A DNA stretch of 7,506 bases from contig JAITKS010000234.1 in the NCBI GenBank assembly GCA_031278315.1, positions 1 through 7,506 on the forward strand, given 5' to 3'. The notes below the pieces were generated by a model that saw only the letters and a program-made list of their open reading frames with translations, ran no database searches and had not been told where the DNA came from. The stretch's first letter is position 1. The number at the start of each line of letters is the position of its first letter. Source of the stretch: Planctomycetaceae bacterium (GTDB lineage Bacteria > Planctomycetota > Planctomycetia > Pirellulales > Thermoguttaceae). Below are positions 1-6,401 of this stretch, one piece after another. The translations under genes were made by a program, and so were the position numbers.

Positions 1-163
1 GTCCCGCAGGGACGACACTTTATTAACCGTATGCTTTAGCTTACGGATCACACGCCTATAACTTATCAAGTCCCGCAGGGACGACACTTTATTAACCGTA
101 TGCTTTAGCTTACGGATCACACGTCTATAACTTATCAAGTCCCGCAGGGACGACACTTTATTA
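1..163. repeat. 69-bp tandem repeat, 2.4 copies, REP-like
   Basis: Copies lie at 1-69 and 70-138 and differ at one base (cacgCctata versus cacgTctata). A third copy breaks off at 163 after 25 bases. Each unit opens with the perfect hairpin GTCCC-gca-GGGAC and also carries a second hairpin, CCGTATGC-ttta-GCTTACGG (27-46 in copy 1), with one mismatched pair. The array starts at the window edge, so the true copy number is unknown. Short GC-rich hairpins in an AT-rich intergenic region resemble REP-type palindromes, some of which are spread by RAYT (Y1 HUH) transposases. No transposase gene is visible here, so that link is only an analogy. Confidence 0.9.
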
Positions 164-182
164 TTAGCTCTCTCATTATTAC

Positions 183-236
183 ACCCCGAAGGGGTATCTC
201 CAATGTAGCCGTGCGTGGTGTACTCACCACACACGG
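183..236. repeat. Two adjacent palindromic hairpins
   Basis: The first is ACCCC-gaa-GGGGT (183-195). The second pairs CCGTG + GTGGTG (209-220) with CACCAC + CACGG (225-236) around a TACT loop, with one internal mismatch (C214/A231). They directly follow the 69-bp array and look like further REP-like units. No T-run follows, so they are not typical intrinsic terminators. They lie about 160 bases past the gltX stop. Confidence 0.65.
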
Positions 237-286
237 AATCAAATGGATAAATTATCTCACAAAATCAAATGGATAAATTATCACAA
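237..286. repeat. 26-bp direct repeat, two copies
   Basis: The unit begins AATCAAATGGATAAATTATC and occurs at 237-262 and again from 263, where the second copy lacks two bases (TC). The sequence is AT-rich. The end of the second copy (TTATCACAAAATC, 278-290) recurs exactly at 6480-6492 beside another inverted-repeat element, which suggests shared intergenic repeat material. Confidence 0.7.
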
Positions 287-292
287 AATCTA

Positions 293-372
293 AAATTTAA
301 AATCTAAAATTATAAAATCTGATTTCTCTGTGTTCTCTGTGGTTAATAAAAAAAATTCCGCCGATATATTAT
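293..372. mobile_element. Right end of a third miniature element (copy C)
   Basis: This stretch aligns over its whole length with the right arm of the element at 4559-4776 (293-372 against 4696-4776). Shared blocks are an AAATTTAAAATCTAAAATT segment, the string GTTCTCTGTGGTTAATAAA and the terminal motif, here ATTCCGCCGATATATTAT (355-372). The GC-rich core and the left end expected upstream are not recognisable. They are either outside the window or replaced by the tandem repeats. The element ends 26 bases from the gltX stop codon. Confidence 0.65.
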
Positions 373-397
373 CTAAAAACTTATTTTTAGAAGTTAT

Positions 398-1948
398 CTA
401 ATGTTGCTCAAAAAATTTTTTGATTCTTTCTAGTACACGTTCTTTTCCTAGAATTTCTAGCGTTTCAAACATTCCTAGACCTACACCTTTACCTGTAATT
501 GCAATTCGTAACGCATGAATAATATCATTCGCCTTGATCAATTTAGATTCTATAAATTCTTGCATTAGATTCTCAAGTGACGTTTTGTCGAATTGATCTT
601 GTTGTGTCAATAGATCGTAAAATTCTTTTAGTAGAATTTTGGAATTCGGTTGATTGATGATTCGTTTGTTATAAATTGCTTCATCAAATTCTAAAGCACC
701 GTCTGAAACGAAAAAATCTGAGAAGTTCAAAATATCACCAGCGACTTTTATTCTGTCGCCTGCTGCTTCTATTACTTTGTCGAGGATGCCGTCATACGCG
801 CTTGGAAAAATTTTCGCTTTCTCAAGAAACTGTGTACATAATTTAATTTTTTTATCAATTGTCAACTTGAGAAAATGTTTCTCTTCAAACGCAAATAATT
901 TTTGCGGATCAAAAGAAGCCGCTCCTTTCGTTACACCTTCGAGAGAAAATTTCTCAATCAAATCATTCATCAAGAAAAATTCGCTTTTGTCATCTAATGC
1001 CCATCCGACAAGTGCAATATAATTTACAATCGCTTCGGGCAAGTATCCAACTTGTTCATAAAAATCAACTATCACAGGATTGAAATTGTCATCTGTTGTT
1101 TTTAGTCCAATACGATTAGCAATTGATTTGCCGTGTTCAACCAATTTAGCAAAATCTTTATTTTTTAGATATTTCTCCAATTTGCGTTTACTCAATTTTG
1201 TTTTACTGCCTGGTTCAGCTACAAACGGCAAATGCGCATAAGCAGGTAAGTTATAACCAAGAGATTGAATAATAAAAATCTGCCGCGGCGTATTCGATAA
1301 ATGCTCTTCCGCACGAATAACATGAGAAATTTTATAATCTTCATCATCGACAACATTAGCAAGATGATAAATAAACGAACCGTCGGCTCGTTGAATTACA
1401 TGATCCTGCTCGTCTGCCCAATTGAAAGTAATTTTACCGCGAATCAAATCATCGATAATCAATTTACCTTCACGCGGCATTTTTAGTCTAATAACACATT
1501 GACGTCCTTCTGATTCAAATCGTTTTATATCTTCATCTGTTTCAGCCATCCAATTCCGGCTGTACGTGAAGGTACGTTTTTCTTTTACGGCTGCGTCTCG
1601 TTCCGCTTGAATTTCTTCTGTACGTGCATAATCACGATAAGCGTAATTACAGCTTAACAATTTATTCACCGCTGCCTGATATTTATCACATCGTTGCGAT
1701 TGATAATACGGTGCGTGATCACCTCCGATTTCGGGACCTTCATCCCAATCGATACCGAGCCATCTCAAGCCGTGTAAAATCGGCGCAATTGCTTCCTCGA
1801 CGTTGCGTTGTTGATCGGTATCGTCGATCCGTAGAATAAATTTTCCGCCGTGTTTACGAGCAAAAAGCCAACAAAAAAGAGCAGTACGAACACCGCCTAT
1901 ATGTAAATAACCCGTTGGACTAGGGGCAAATCTGGTACGAACAATCAT
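398..1948 (-). CDS. gltX: Glutamyl-tRNA synthetase (glutamate--tRNA ligase)
   Basis: This cytoplasmic class I aminoacyl-tRNA synthetase charges tRNA(Glu) with glutamate using ATP. At 516 residues it is full length. The N-terminal Rossmann fold starts RFAPSPTGYLHIGG (residues 6-19), with the HIGH-type signature HIGG at 16-19. FILRIDDTD (37-45) and HLANVVDDEDYKISHVIRAEE (195-215) are conserved active-site and tRNA-acceptor segments. The KMSKS-type loop is KLSKR (251-255). The region equivalent to the E. coli zinc ligands reads CNYAYRDYA (100-108), so the zinc site appears lost. About 33 extra residues (roughly 256-289) separate KLSKR from the VDFYEQVGYLPEA segment. The C-terminal part is the helical anticodon-binding region. 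The ATG at 1946-1948 is chosen because family homology begins at residue 4. No clear Shine-Dalgarno precedes it. Whether it is a discriminating or non-discriminating enzyme cannot be read from the sequence. Confidence 0.97.
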   Translation of the reverse strand: MIVRTRFAPSPTGYLHIGGVRTALFCWLFARKHGGKFILRIDDTDQQRNVEEAIAPILHGLRWLGIDWDEGPEIGGDHAPYYQSQRCDKYQAAVNKLLSCNYAYRDYARTEEIQAERDAAVKEKRTFTYSRNWMAETDEDIKRFESEGRQCVIRLKMPREGKLIIDDLIRGKITFNWADEQDHVIQRADGSFIYHLANVVDDEDYKISHVIRAEEHLSNTPRQIFIIQSLGYNLPAYAHLPFVAEPGSKTKLSKRKLEKYLKNKDFAKLVEHGKSIANRIGLKTTDDNFNPVIVDFYEQVGYLPEAIVNYIALVGWALDDKSEFFLMNDLIEKFSLEGVTKGAASFDPQKLFAFEEKHFLKLTIDKKIKLCTQFLEKAKIFPSAYDGILDKVIEAAGDRIKVAGDILNFSDFFVSDGALEFDEAIYNKRIINQPNSKILLKEFYDLLTQQDQFDKTSLENLMQEFIESKLIKANDIIHALRIAITGKGVGLGMFETLEILGKERVLERIKKFFEQH

Positions 1949-1991
1949 TAATGTTATGTTGAGAACTGTAAGAAAAAATTATTGAAAAAAA

Positions 1992-2171
1992 AATTATATC
2001 AGCGGAATTTTTGCGTCATCATTATATGTATTAATTTTAAGGATTAATCAAACCATTTTAGCCGTGAACGCAGGCGCCGTGTCTTGCATTTTTTTTGTAC
2101 AAAAACTCCTAAAGATGCAATCGAGACGACAACAATCCCGCGAACAATAAATTATTTCACTGATATATTAC
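1992..2171. mobile_element. Miniature inverted-repeat element (copy B, degenerate)
   Basis: This 180-bp element lies between gltX and the SPOR-like gene. The ends are AATTATATCAGCGGAAT (1992-2008) and ATTTCACTGATATATTAC (2154-2171), imperfect inverted repeats of the same terminal motif found at 4559 and 4776. The interior (about 2060-2141) aligns closely with the reverse complement of the core of copy A. Shared blocks include GAACGCAGGCG, TACAAAAA, CCTAAAGATGC and TCGAGACGAC. Copy B is therefore in the opposite orientation to copy A and has lost much of the core base pairing. It ends two bases from the stop codon of the gene at 2174 and 44 bases upstream of the gltX start. It carries no ORF. 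Confidence 0.75.
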
Positions 2172-2173
2172 GA

Positions 2174-3277
2174 TTATCTTTTGTTTGATATTTTAGGTAT
2201 TTCGATTACTTTTGGTGCGAGATCACATTCGATACCGTCAACTGTTACAGGAACATACGAATAAGAAACTTGATTTACTTTTATTGCTTTCCCTCTAAAT
2301 TTATTCATAATTTCCGTAATTTCCGGTCGAATAGTTTTGTTATCTGCTAAAGTTGCGTAGTCAAATCCGCCTACGGTAACAATACTTGAAAACTGGTCGT
2401 GATATTGATAAGCTTCAATTCCTTTTTTCCGCAGGGTGACGCAAAGTTTTTCAGCTGATATTTCGGCGAGTTGCAGTTGCGATTTTTTTTCATTGACGGG
2501 CAATTTTGAGTTTTCGTATAAATTCGTTATGTTTGCATCATTTCGAAATACCGTGCGGCCTGTAAAAGTTGCAACTTGTACAGTATATTTTCGCGAACAA
2601 GATAACAAAGAGAACTCACGTTTGTTATTTAGTTGTCTTATAAAGTCTAAATTATCGTTTGACCGTGCGATATAGCTTGCCGGTAAAATCGGATTCAGTA
2701 CCGCAATCGGCATCGGAAACGGGCGGCGGTGCGGATCAGAAGCAGATTTAGGAAACATTTTAAACATACAATCGGGCGAAATATTGCGGATTTTTTCGAG
2801 GTCTTTTTGCAATTCTTCTTGTGATTGGTAATCACCGACTAAAATAACGTATTCGATAAAAACTCCGCCTTTGTTATATTTTTTATTATAAGCAGATGAC
2901 TTATCCGAGATACGTAAATTGACATCTGTTTTCAGATCGTTTTTGAGATTAAAATCAAATTTTCCGGCGAACACATAAGCATTAAGTTTAAATTTTTTCC
3001 GAAGCTCATACACGAGTATATTAGCTTTATTTTCAGCATCTTTAATTTTGTCGGTAGGCTTATCCTTAAAAGAGCAAAGCAGAATTAACCATGGTCCGTT
3101 TTTTTCATTTAGAATATAAACTTTGTCCGGATCCGCTTCAACTTCGTTAGGATTGTTGATAAATCTTTTCAACGGATTCTCAAAGCCGAACGTATTTGCA
3201 GTTATATTAAACGTTTGAAATATAAACGTCAAAAGCAATATTGATAACAATAAAAAAAAGTAATTTCTTGTTTTCAT
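2174..3277 (-). CDS. Exported protein with two SPOR-like segments
   Basis: The 367-residue product has an N-terminal signal sequence: a basic MKTRN, a hydrophobic stretch at about 6-22, and likely cleavage or anchoring near 25-30. The mature part should lie outside the cytoplasmic membrane. Two regions have the SPOR-like pattern of a beta strand, a helix and a second strand. The first is 62-150 (GPWLILLCSFKD, then ANILVYELRKKFKLNAYVF, then EYVILVGDY). The second is 230-305 (YTVQVATFTG, then AEKLCVTLRKKGIEAYQYH, then SIVTVGGF). SPOR domains usually bind denuded peptidoglycan at division sites, but this match is by eye and binding is not established. The rest is not recognisable. The 13-bp repeat block at 3305-3337 lies upstream and no Shine-Dalgarno is visible at the ATG. 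The gene appears intact and is separated from gltX by element B. Confidence 0.8.
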   Translation of the reverse strand: MKTRNYFFLLLSILLLTFIFQTFNITANTFGFENPLKRFINNPNEVEADPDKVYILNEKNGPWLILLCSFKDKPTDKIKDAENKANILVYELRKKFKLNAYVFAGKFDFNLKNDLKTDVNLRISDKSSAYNKKYNKGGVFIEYVILVGDYQSQEELQKDLEKIRNISPDCMFKMFPKSASDPHRRPFPMPIAVLNPILPASYIARSNDNLDFIRQLNNKREFSLLSCSRKYTVQVATFTGRTVFRNDANITNLYENSKLPVNEKKSQLQLAEISAEKLCVTLRKKGIEAYQYHDQFSSIVTVGGFDYATLADNKTIRPEITEIMNKFRGKAIKVNQVSYSYVPVTVDGIECDLAPKVIEIPKISNKR

Positions 3278-3304
3278 TTTATATATTCACATTAAATTTT
3301 TTGT

Positions 3305-3337
3305 ATCAATTAATCAAATCAATTAATCAAATCAATT
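3305..3337. repeat. 13-bp tandem repeat upstream of the SPOR-like gene
   Basis: ATCAATTAATCAA occurs at 3305-3317 and 3318-3330, followed by a 7-base partial copy to 3337. It lies 28-60 bases upstream of the ATG at 3277, in the promoter region of that minus-strand gene. It could be a binding site for a dimeric regulator or simply slippage-prone AT-rich sequence. Confidence 0.7.
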
Positions 3338-3420
3338 TTTATTAGGAATTAAAGATATAATAATATTTCATTTGATTTATGAATCTTGAATTTTCGCAGT
3401 AGTGTATGTTGCAGTATATA

Positions 3421-3437
3421 TAGTATATCAGTGAAAT
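3421..3437 (+). repeat. Lone miniature-element end
   Basis: TAGTATATCAGTGAAAT differs from the terminal motif of copy A by two substitutions (a G for an A near the outer end, and an A for a G in the GTGGAAT part). No inverted partner is visible nearby, so this is probably a solo end or an eroded element in the divergent region between the SPOR-like gene and queG. Confidence 0.45.
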
Positions 3438-3489
3438 TTCTCACCAGTGTTTTTTTGACATTCCCTAATTATATATTTTGGTTTTCAAT

Positions 3490-3518
3490 AAAACCGGTAA
3501 ATAATATCGGTTTTTTTT
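3490..3518 (+). terminator. Intrinsic-terminator-like hairpin
   Basis: AAAACCG (3490-3496) pairs with CGGTTTT (3508-3514) around an 11-base AT-rich loop, and the T-run continues to 3518. The layout suits a rho-independent terminator read on the + strand. No + strand gene lies upstream within the window. It sits 57 bases before queG, so it could be an attenuator in a long queG leader, a barrier against read-through, or part of an eroded element. The stem has only three G/C pairs. Confidence 0.4.
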
Positions 3519-3575
3519 ATTAAAACGATTAGAAAAACTTTATCGATTTTTAGGATTATTTTTTTTGAACGAGTT

Positions 3576-4490
3576 ATGAGTTTTAATTTGATAGCGAATT
3601 GTGCAATAGAGACAGGTTTTCAAATGGTTGGAGTTTCGTCAGCTATTCGTCCGGCAACTTTTGAAGCTTTTGCGCGATGGGTTGATTCTGGAATGTTTGC
3701 GGGGATGTCTTATTTGGCGAAAGGGCTCAAAGCGAGAGAAAATCCGAACTCTGTTCTTGAAGGAGTCAGATCGATAATTATGTTAGGAGTTTCGTTTGAG
3801 CGTGTTCTTTCTTGTAATTTGAGTGCGGTCAGCAAGATCAAGGGGATAGCGGATTATGCTCGCGGAGTTGATTATCATTGTTGGATTAGAGAGAGATTTA
3901 AACCGGTTTTATCGTTGCATAATGAACTTTATCCGAAAGAGCGGTGCCGCGGCGTTGTTGATACAGCTCCTCTTTTAGAGCGTCAATATGCTGTCAATGC
4001 CGGACTTGGAATGATTGGCAAAAATACAATGTTGATAACAAAACAATTTGGTTCAAATGTTTTTCTGGCGGCGATATTATCGACAGCTGTTTTGTATCCG
4101 GCGCAGCCAATTTTTGAATCTAATATTGAAATTGTATCAACAGAAACTAAAGATGATAATTTTTGTAACGAAAAAGGTAAATTGAATGATCCATGCGGCA
4201 GTTGCAAATGTTGTATGGATGTTTGTCCGACTCAAGCGTTGGTTGAGCCGTATATGTTGGACGCAAGATTATGTTTGAATTATTGGACAATTGAACATCA
4301 AGGTAAAATACCGGAAATGATCCGTCAAAAGCTGGGCAACAGATTTTTCGGATGTGATTCTTGTAGGAAAGTGTGTCCGTATAATTCGCCGATCCCGCAA
4401 CCGGTACCGGAAATTGATCCGAATTCTCTAGAAGATAATGAACTACGCAAAATAGCCAAAGGAACTCCGCTTGAAAGAAAATTTCGATAG
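3576..4490 (+). CDS. queG: Epoxyqueuosine reductase
   Basis: QueG carries out the last step of queuosine synthesis, reducing epoxyqueuosine to queuosine at the wobble position of GUN-anticodon tRNAs. It uses cobalamin and two [4Fe-4S] clusters in the cytoplasm. The 304-residue product has the family N-terminus (AIETGFQMVGVS, 10-21), DYARGVDYH (93-101), and VDTAPLLERQYAVNAGLG (128-145), whose Asp129 matches the catalytic acid. GKN (148-150) and GS (159-160) follow. Cluster cysteines are C207, C210, C213 and C217 (CGSCKCCMDVCP), then C233 with C260, C263 and C267 (CDSCRKVCPYN). LNYWTIEHQGKIP (234-246) is also characteristic. The protein ends just after GTPLERKFR, so the C-terminal HEAT-like tRNA-binding repeats of longer QueG proteins (about 380 residues) are missing, as in other short forms. 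The ATG at 3576 fits the family start. No strong Shine-Dalgarno is seen. Confidence 0.95.
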   Translation: MSFNLIANCAIETGFQMVGVSSAIRPATFEAFARWVDSGMFAGMSYLAKGLKARENPNSVLEGVRSIIMLGVSFERVLSCNLSAVSKIKGIADYARGVDYHCWIRERFKPVLSLHNELYPKERCRGVVDTAPLLERQYAVNAGLGMIGKNTMLITKQFGSNVFLAAILSTAVLYPAQPIFESNIEIVSTETKDDNFCNEKGKLNDPCGSCKCCMDVCPTQALVEPYMLDARLCLNYWTIEHQGKIPEMIRQKLGNRFFGCDSCRKVCPYNSPIPQPVPEIDPNSLEDNELRKIAKGTPLERKFR

Positions 4491-4558
4491 TTAATTTCTA
4501 AAAGCTCAATATCAATTTTGGTTCACAAAAAAATATGAGTCTTAATACTATAAAATTG

Positions 4559-4776
4559 GTAATATATCAGTGGAATAATTTATTTTTTTGCGGGAACGCG
4601 GTCGTCTCGACCGCATCTTTAGGCGTTTTTTGTATAAAAAAGATGCAGGCGGGACGCCTGCGTTCCCGCCTAAAATATTTTTTAGTAATTCACTTAAATT
4701 TAAAATCTAAAATTACAAAATATTCTTCCTCTATGTTCTCTGTGGTTAATAAACAAATATTCCACTGATATATTAC
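4559..4776. mobile_element. Miniature inverted-repeat element (copy A, best preserved)
   Basis: The 218-bp element has perfect 19-bp terminal inverted repeats: GTAATATATCAGTGGAATA (4559-4577) and TATTCCACTGATATATTAC (4758-4776). The GC-rich core (4590-4669) has an outer stem, GCGGGAACGC with GCGTTCCCGC, enclosing three hairpins. These are GCGGTCG-tct-CGACCGC (4598-4614), GCATCTTT with AAAGATGC (4613-4646), and GCAGGCG-gga-CGCCTGC (4645-4661). A one-sided AT-rich arm (4696-4776) recurs at 293-372. No ORF or transposase is inside and no clear target-site duplication is visible. It resembles a MITE moved in trans by an unknown transposase. It lies 68 bases past the queG stop. Confidence 0.85.
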
Positions 4777-4892
4777 TCTCACTTTAATTTTCGATTTTTT
4801 GTTACAATAAATGGTCTGAAAAATAGAGACGCAAGGCATTGCGTCTCTACAGACATTTTTTGTTTGTTACTTTTATGTTACAAAAAATAAAA
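4777..4892. repeat. Palindrome-centred repeat D, copy 1
   Basis: This aligns almost throughout with 7113-7230 in the same orientation. The core is a perfect 11-bp hairpin, TAGAGACGCAA with TTGCGTCTCTA around GGCA (4824-4849). The outer parts carry loosely inverted ends related to GTWACAAAAAAT. It begins immediately after the right end of element A and is followed by a solo terminal motif at 4903. Palindromes of this gagacgc...gcgtctc type are scattered in many bacterial genomes. Whether this one is mobile is not shown. Confidence 0.75.
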
Positions 4893-4902
4893 CCGAATTT
4901 CA

Positions 4903-4919
4903 GTAATATATCAGTATTC
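4903..4919 (+). repeat. Lone miniature-element end
   Basis: GTAATATATCAGTATTC matches the first 13 bases of the element A terminus exactly and then diverges. It faces away from element A, and the second repeat type lies between them. It sits 21 bases past the stop codon of the MauE-like remnant, so the element it once bounded may have been lost in a deletion that also affected that gene. Confidence 0.5.
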
Positions 4920-4939
4920 TCTAATTTAAGTAAAATAGG

Positions 4940-5128
4940 TCACACCCTCAAGTTATTTCGATAAAACAACAAACCAATAAATCGTAACATAGTAAGAATA
5001 AACAAAGTTCCAACAAACATCAACGATTTAATACCTACTTGAGAAGACTGACATGGTCCGAAACAGCCGCAAGAAATATCAAGTCCTCCCCAAAATGCAA
5101 ATGACTGCACAAAAAAGACAATAATAAA
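4940..5128 (-). pseudogene. C-terminal remnant of a MauE/DoxX-like membrane protein
   Basis: The open frame of 62 codons runs from just after an in-frame TAA (5129-5131) to TGA (4940-4942). It has no ATG or GTG early enough to make a normal protein. It encodes FAFWGGLDISCGCFGPC followed by a hydrophobic segment (SLMFVGTLFILTMLRFIGLLF) and a short tail. A GL-DI-CGCFG cysteine motif before the last membrane helix is typical of MauE-type redox membrane proteins, which are thought to pass electrons for disulfide or cofactor chemistry outside the membrane. Family members have about four membrane helices and 130-170 residues. Here the first part is missing, so the gene is most likely a truncated remnant. 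An ATG at 5152-5154 opens another frame (MRKKCICNLLLSF) that does not reach the motif. The assignment is from motif recognition only. Confidence 0.6.
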
Positions 5129-5178
5129 TTACATATACATTTTTTTCTCATACATATATTAATTATTTACTTTTTGAA

Positions 5179-5721
5179 CTACTTTTTCTTTCGTTCTTGT
5201 AGGTATCCTAAAATTTTCCATCCTATACCAAGCACAATCAAAATAATTCCTAATGAAATAAACCAAAATCGCGGTTCACGAACATTAATAATAAACTTTT
5301 GATTACGAATACTTTCTAATGCCATATCGTCTGTCCAAGGGACAATTTTACCATCAAACCATACATACTTTATTTGAGGAACATCCATTAAATGTATGAC
5401 CGTACCATTAGGAATTTGGGTTTGTAAGTTACGTGAAATTGTTTCAACCGCATTATTAACTTTAATGTCGGTAATATTAAATCGGCTCAATCTATGGAAC
5501 CCAGGAGAAACCTCTACGCCGCCGTTCTTACCTGTAAATTTTCCTTTCGGTACTTTTGATTCTGAAATAAACTGTGCAGGAAAAAATATATTATCTGCCT
5601 CAATATATTTTTCTATTTCAAGTGAATAATAATCAATATTTTCTGGATTTCCTGTCATCTGAGTTCGCTTAAATAATATTTTTTTCAATTGATATTTACC
5701 ATTGTGTAATGTGAAAGTCAT
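5179..5721 (-). CDS. C-terminal piece of a frameshifted membrane-anchored protein
   Basis: The 180-residue frame has no signal peptide but ends with one membrane helix (about 152-174, FWFISLGIILIVLGIGWKIL) and a basic tail, QERKKK. The soluble part (1-150) should then face the periplasm. Its frame is open upstream of the ATG to 5802 without any start codon, encoding residues that would continue the product of the next gene upstream (…KDGGDLEMTF). I read it as the second half of one gene of about 374 codons that began at 6304. The upper part is strand-rich and recalls LolA/LolB-like folds, while PQIKYVWFDGKIVPW (115-129) looks like a conserved hairpin. No function is recognised. It could still be made alone, but only a weak GAG precedes the ATG. 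Confidence 0.7.
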   Translation of the reverse strand: MTFTLHNGKYQLKKILFKRTQMTGNPENIDYYSLEIEKYIEADNIFFPAQFISESKVPKGKFTGKNGGVEVSPGFHRLSRFNITDIKVNNAVETISRNLQTQIPNGTVIHLMDVPQIKYVWFDGKIVPWTDDMALESIRNQKFIINVREPRFWFISLGIILIVLGIGWKILGYLQERKKK

Positions 5722-5788
5722 CTCTAAATCACCGCCGTCTTTTTCAAGAAAAGTTTGTAATATAAACTGATCAGAATCACGTTTTAAT

Positions 5789-6304
5789 TTATGAACCGGC
5801 GTCTAAAGAACAAAAATCAAAAAAACCGTTTGACTTGGTAAAACGTATTTCGCCCCAAAGTATTACACGTAAATTACCGCCAATGTTATTTTTTAGTACA
5901 GCCTCATCTCCCAAAGAATGAAAATCACGAACACTTAAAACAGTTAATCGTGATTTGTCAACTTCGTTTGTAACTGTTATATAATAATCATGTTCTACAA
6001 TTAAACGTTCAAATTCGCACTGCCCCTCGAAATTATTTTGTTGTAAATATATTGATTTACCATCATATTTGAATATCCGCGGAACCGCGGAGTTGTTAGG
6101 TTCGTTTTGTCTTTTAAGATTGATTTCTTCGTAACGAAATTCTACTCTCTTTAATAAGTCTATATTTGATTTGTAATCATTCAATATAGTCTTTATCAAT
6201 TGGCTATCATTATTAGTGCTGCAATATGCAACGTTATAGCAATTGAAAAATGTTACCAAAAAAACAGCAATAAACCAACCGTAATTTATTTTTATCGTTT
6301 CCAT
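5789..6304 (-). CDS. N-terminal piece of the same frameshifted exported protein
   Basis: The 171-residue frame starts METIKINYG followed by a hydrophobic run (about 10-27, WFIAVFLVTFFNCYNVAY), a likely signal peptide. The mature part (QLIKTILNDYKSNIDLLKRVEFRYEE, then IFKYDGKSIYLQQ, then DYYITVTNEV) has the helix-then-strands pattern of periplasmic LolA-like lipoprotein-carrier folds, an impression only. It ends prematurely at TAA (5789-5791). Shifting by one base within 5792-5802 continues into the next frame as VHKLKRDSDQFILQTFLEKDG and on to the membrane anchor. TAAGG about ten bases before the ATG is a weak ribosome site. It lies between the Cys-rich gene (6573-6897) and the MauE-like remnant on the same strand, with 268 bases of repeat-containing DNA upstream. 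Confidence 0.7.
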   Translation of the reverse strand: METIKINYGWFIAVFLVTFFNCYNVAYCSTNNDSQLIKTILNDYKSNIDLLKRVEFRYEEINLKRQNEPNNSAVPRIFKYDGKSIYLQQNNFEGQCEFERLIVEHDYYITVTNEVDKSRLTVLSVRDFHSLGDEAVLKNNIGGNLRVILWGEIRFTKSNGFFDFCSLDAGS

Positions 6305-6350
6305 ATTCTTATACCTTAATATACATTGCTAACATAAATGGAGTATTTCC

Positions 6351-6385
6351 ATCAACAACTTGTTGATATGTTAAACAATATTGTT
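6351..6385. repeat. Hairpin plus 12-bp palindrome upstream of the exported-protein gene
   Basis: ATCAACA-act-TGTTGAT (6351-6367) is followed by the perfect palindrome AACAATATTGTT (6374-6385). Both lie 47-81 bases before the ATG at 6304, where operators often sit. A regulator cannot be named. They could instead be part of the neighbouring repeat. Confidence 0.4.
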
Positions 6386-6401
6386 ACAAAATTAAATTAA
6401 A

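Noticed and set aside
1..163. CRISPR array
   Set aside because: The 69-bp units are contiguous and nearly identical throughout, with no unique spacers between short repeats.
378..395. Terminator for gltX (AACTT/AAGTT on the minus strand)
   Set aside because: The stem is only five pairs with one G/C pair, too weak to call.
777..1839. Several + strand frames inside gltX
   Set aside because: They are antisense shadows of a well-conserved minus-strand gene.
2436..2675. A + strand frame inside the SPOR-like gene
   Set aside because: It is antisense to an intact gene with a signal peptide and domain pattern, and has no features of its own.
3455..3490. A sigma70 promoter for queG based on the perfect TTGACA
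   Set aside because: No acceptable -10 hexamer is present at 16-18 bases. The TATATT at 3472 is only 11 bases away.
3983..4207. A minus-strand frame inside queG
   Set aside because: It is an antisense shadow of the conserved queG reading frame, including the first cluster motif.
4590..4669. tRNA gene, because of the cloverleaf-like fold
   Set aside because: The arms do not have tRNA dimensions, there is no TTCRA T-loop or anticodon arm layout, and the region sits inside an inverted-repeat element with a degenerate copy elsewhere.
4535..4768. A 77-codon + strand frame after queG
   Set aside because: It lies almost entirely in element A, and its codons simply read through the palindromic core and AT-rich arm. 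No ribosome site or protein-like pattern is seen.
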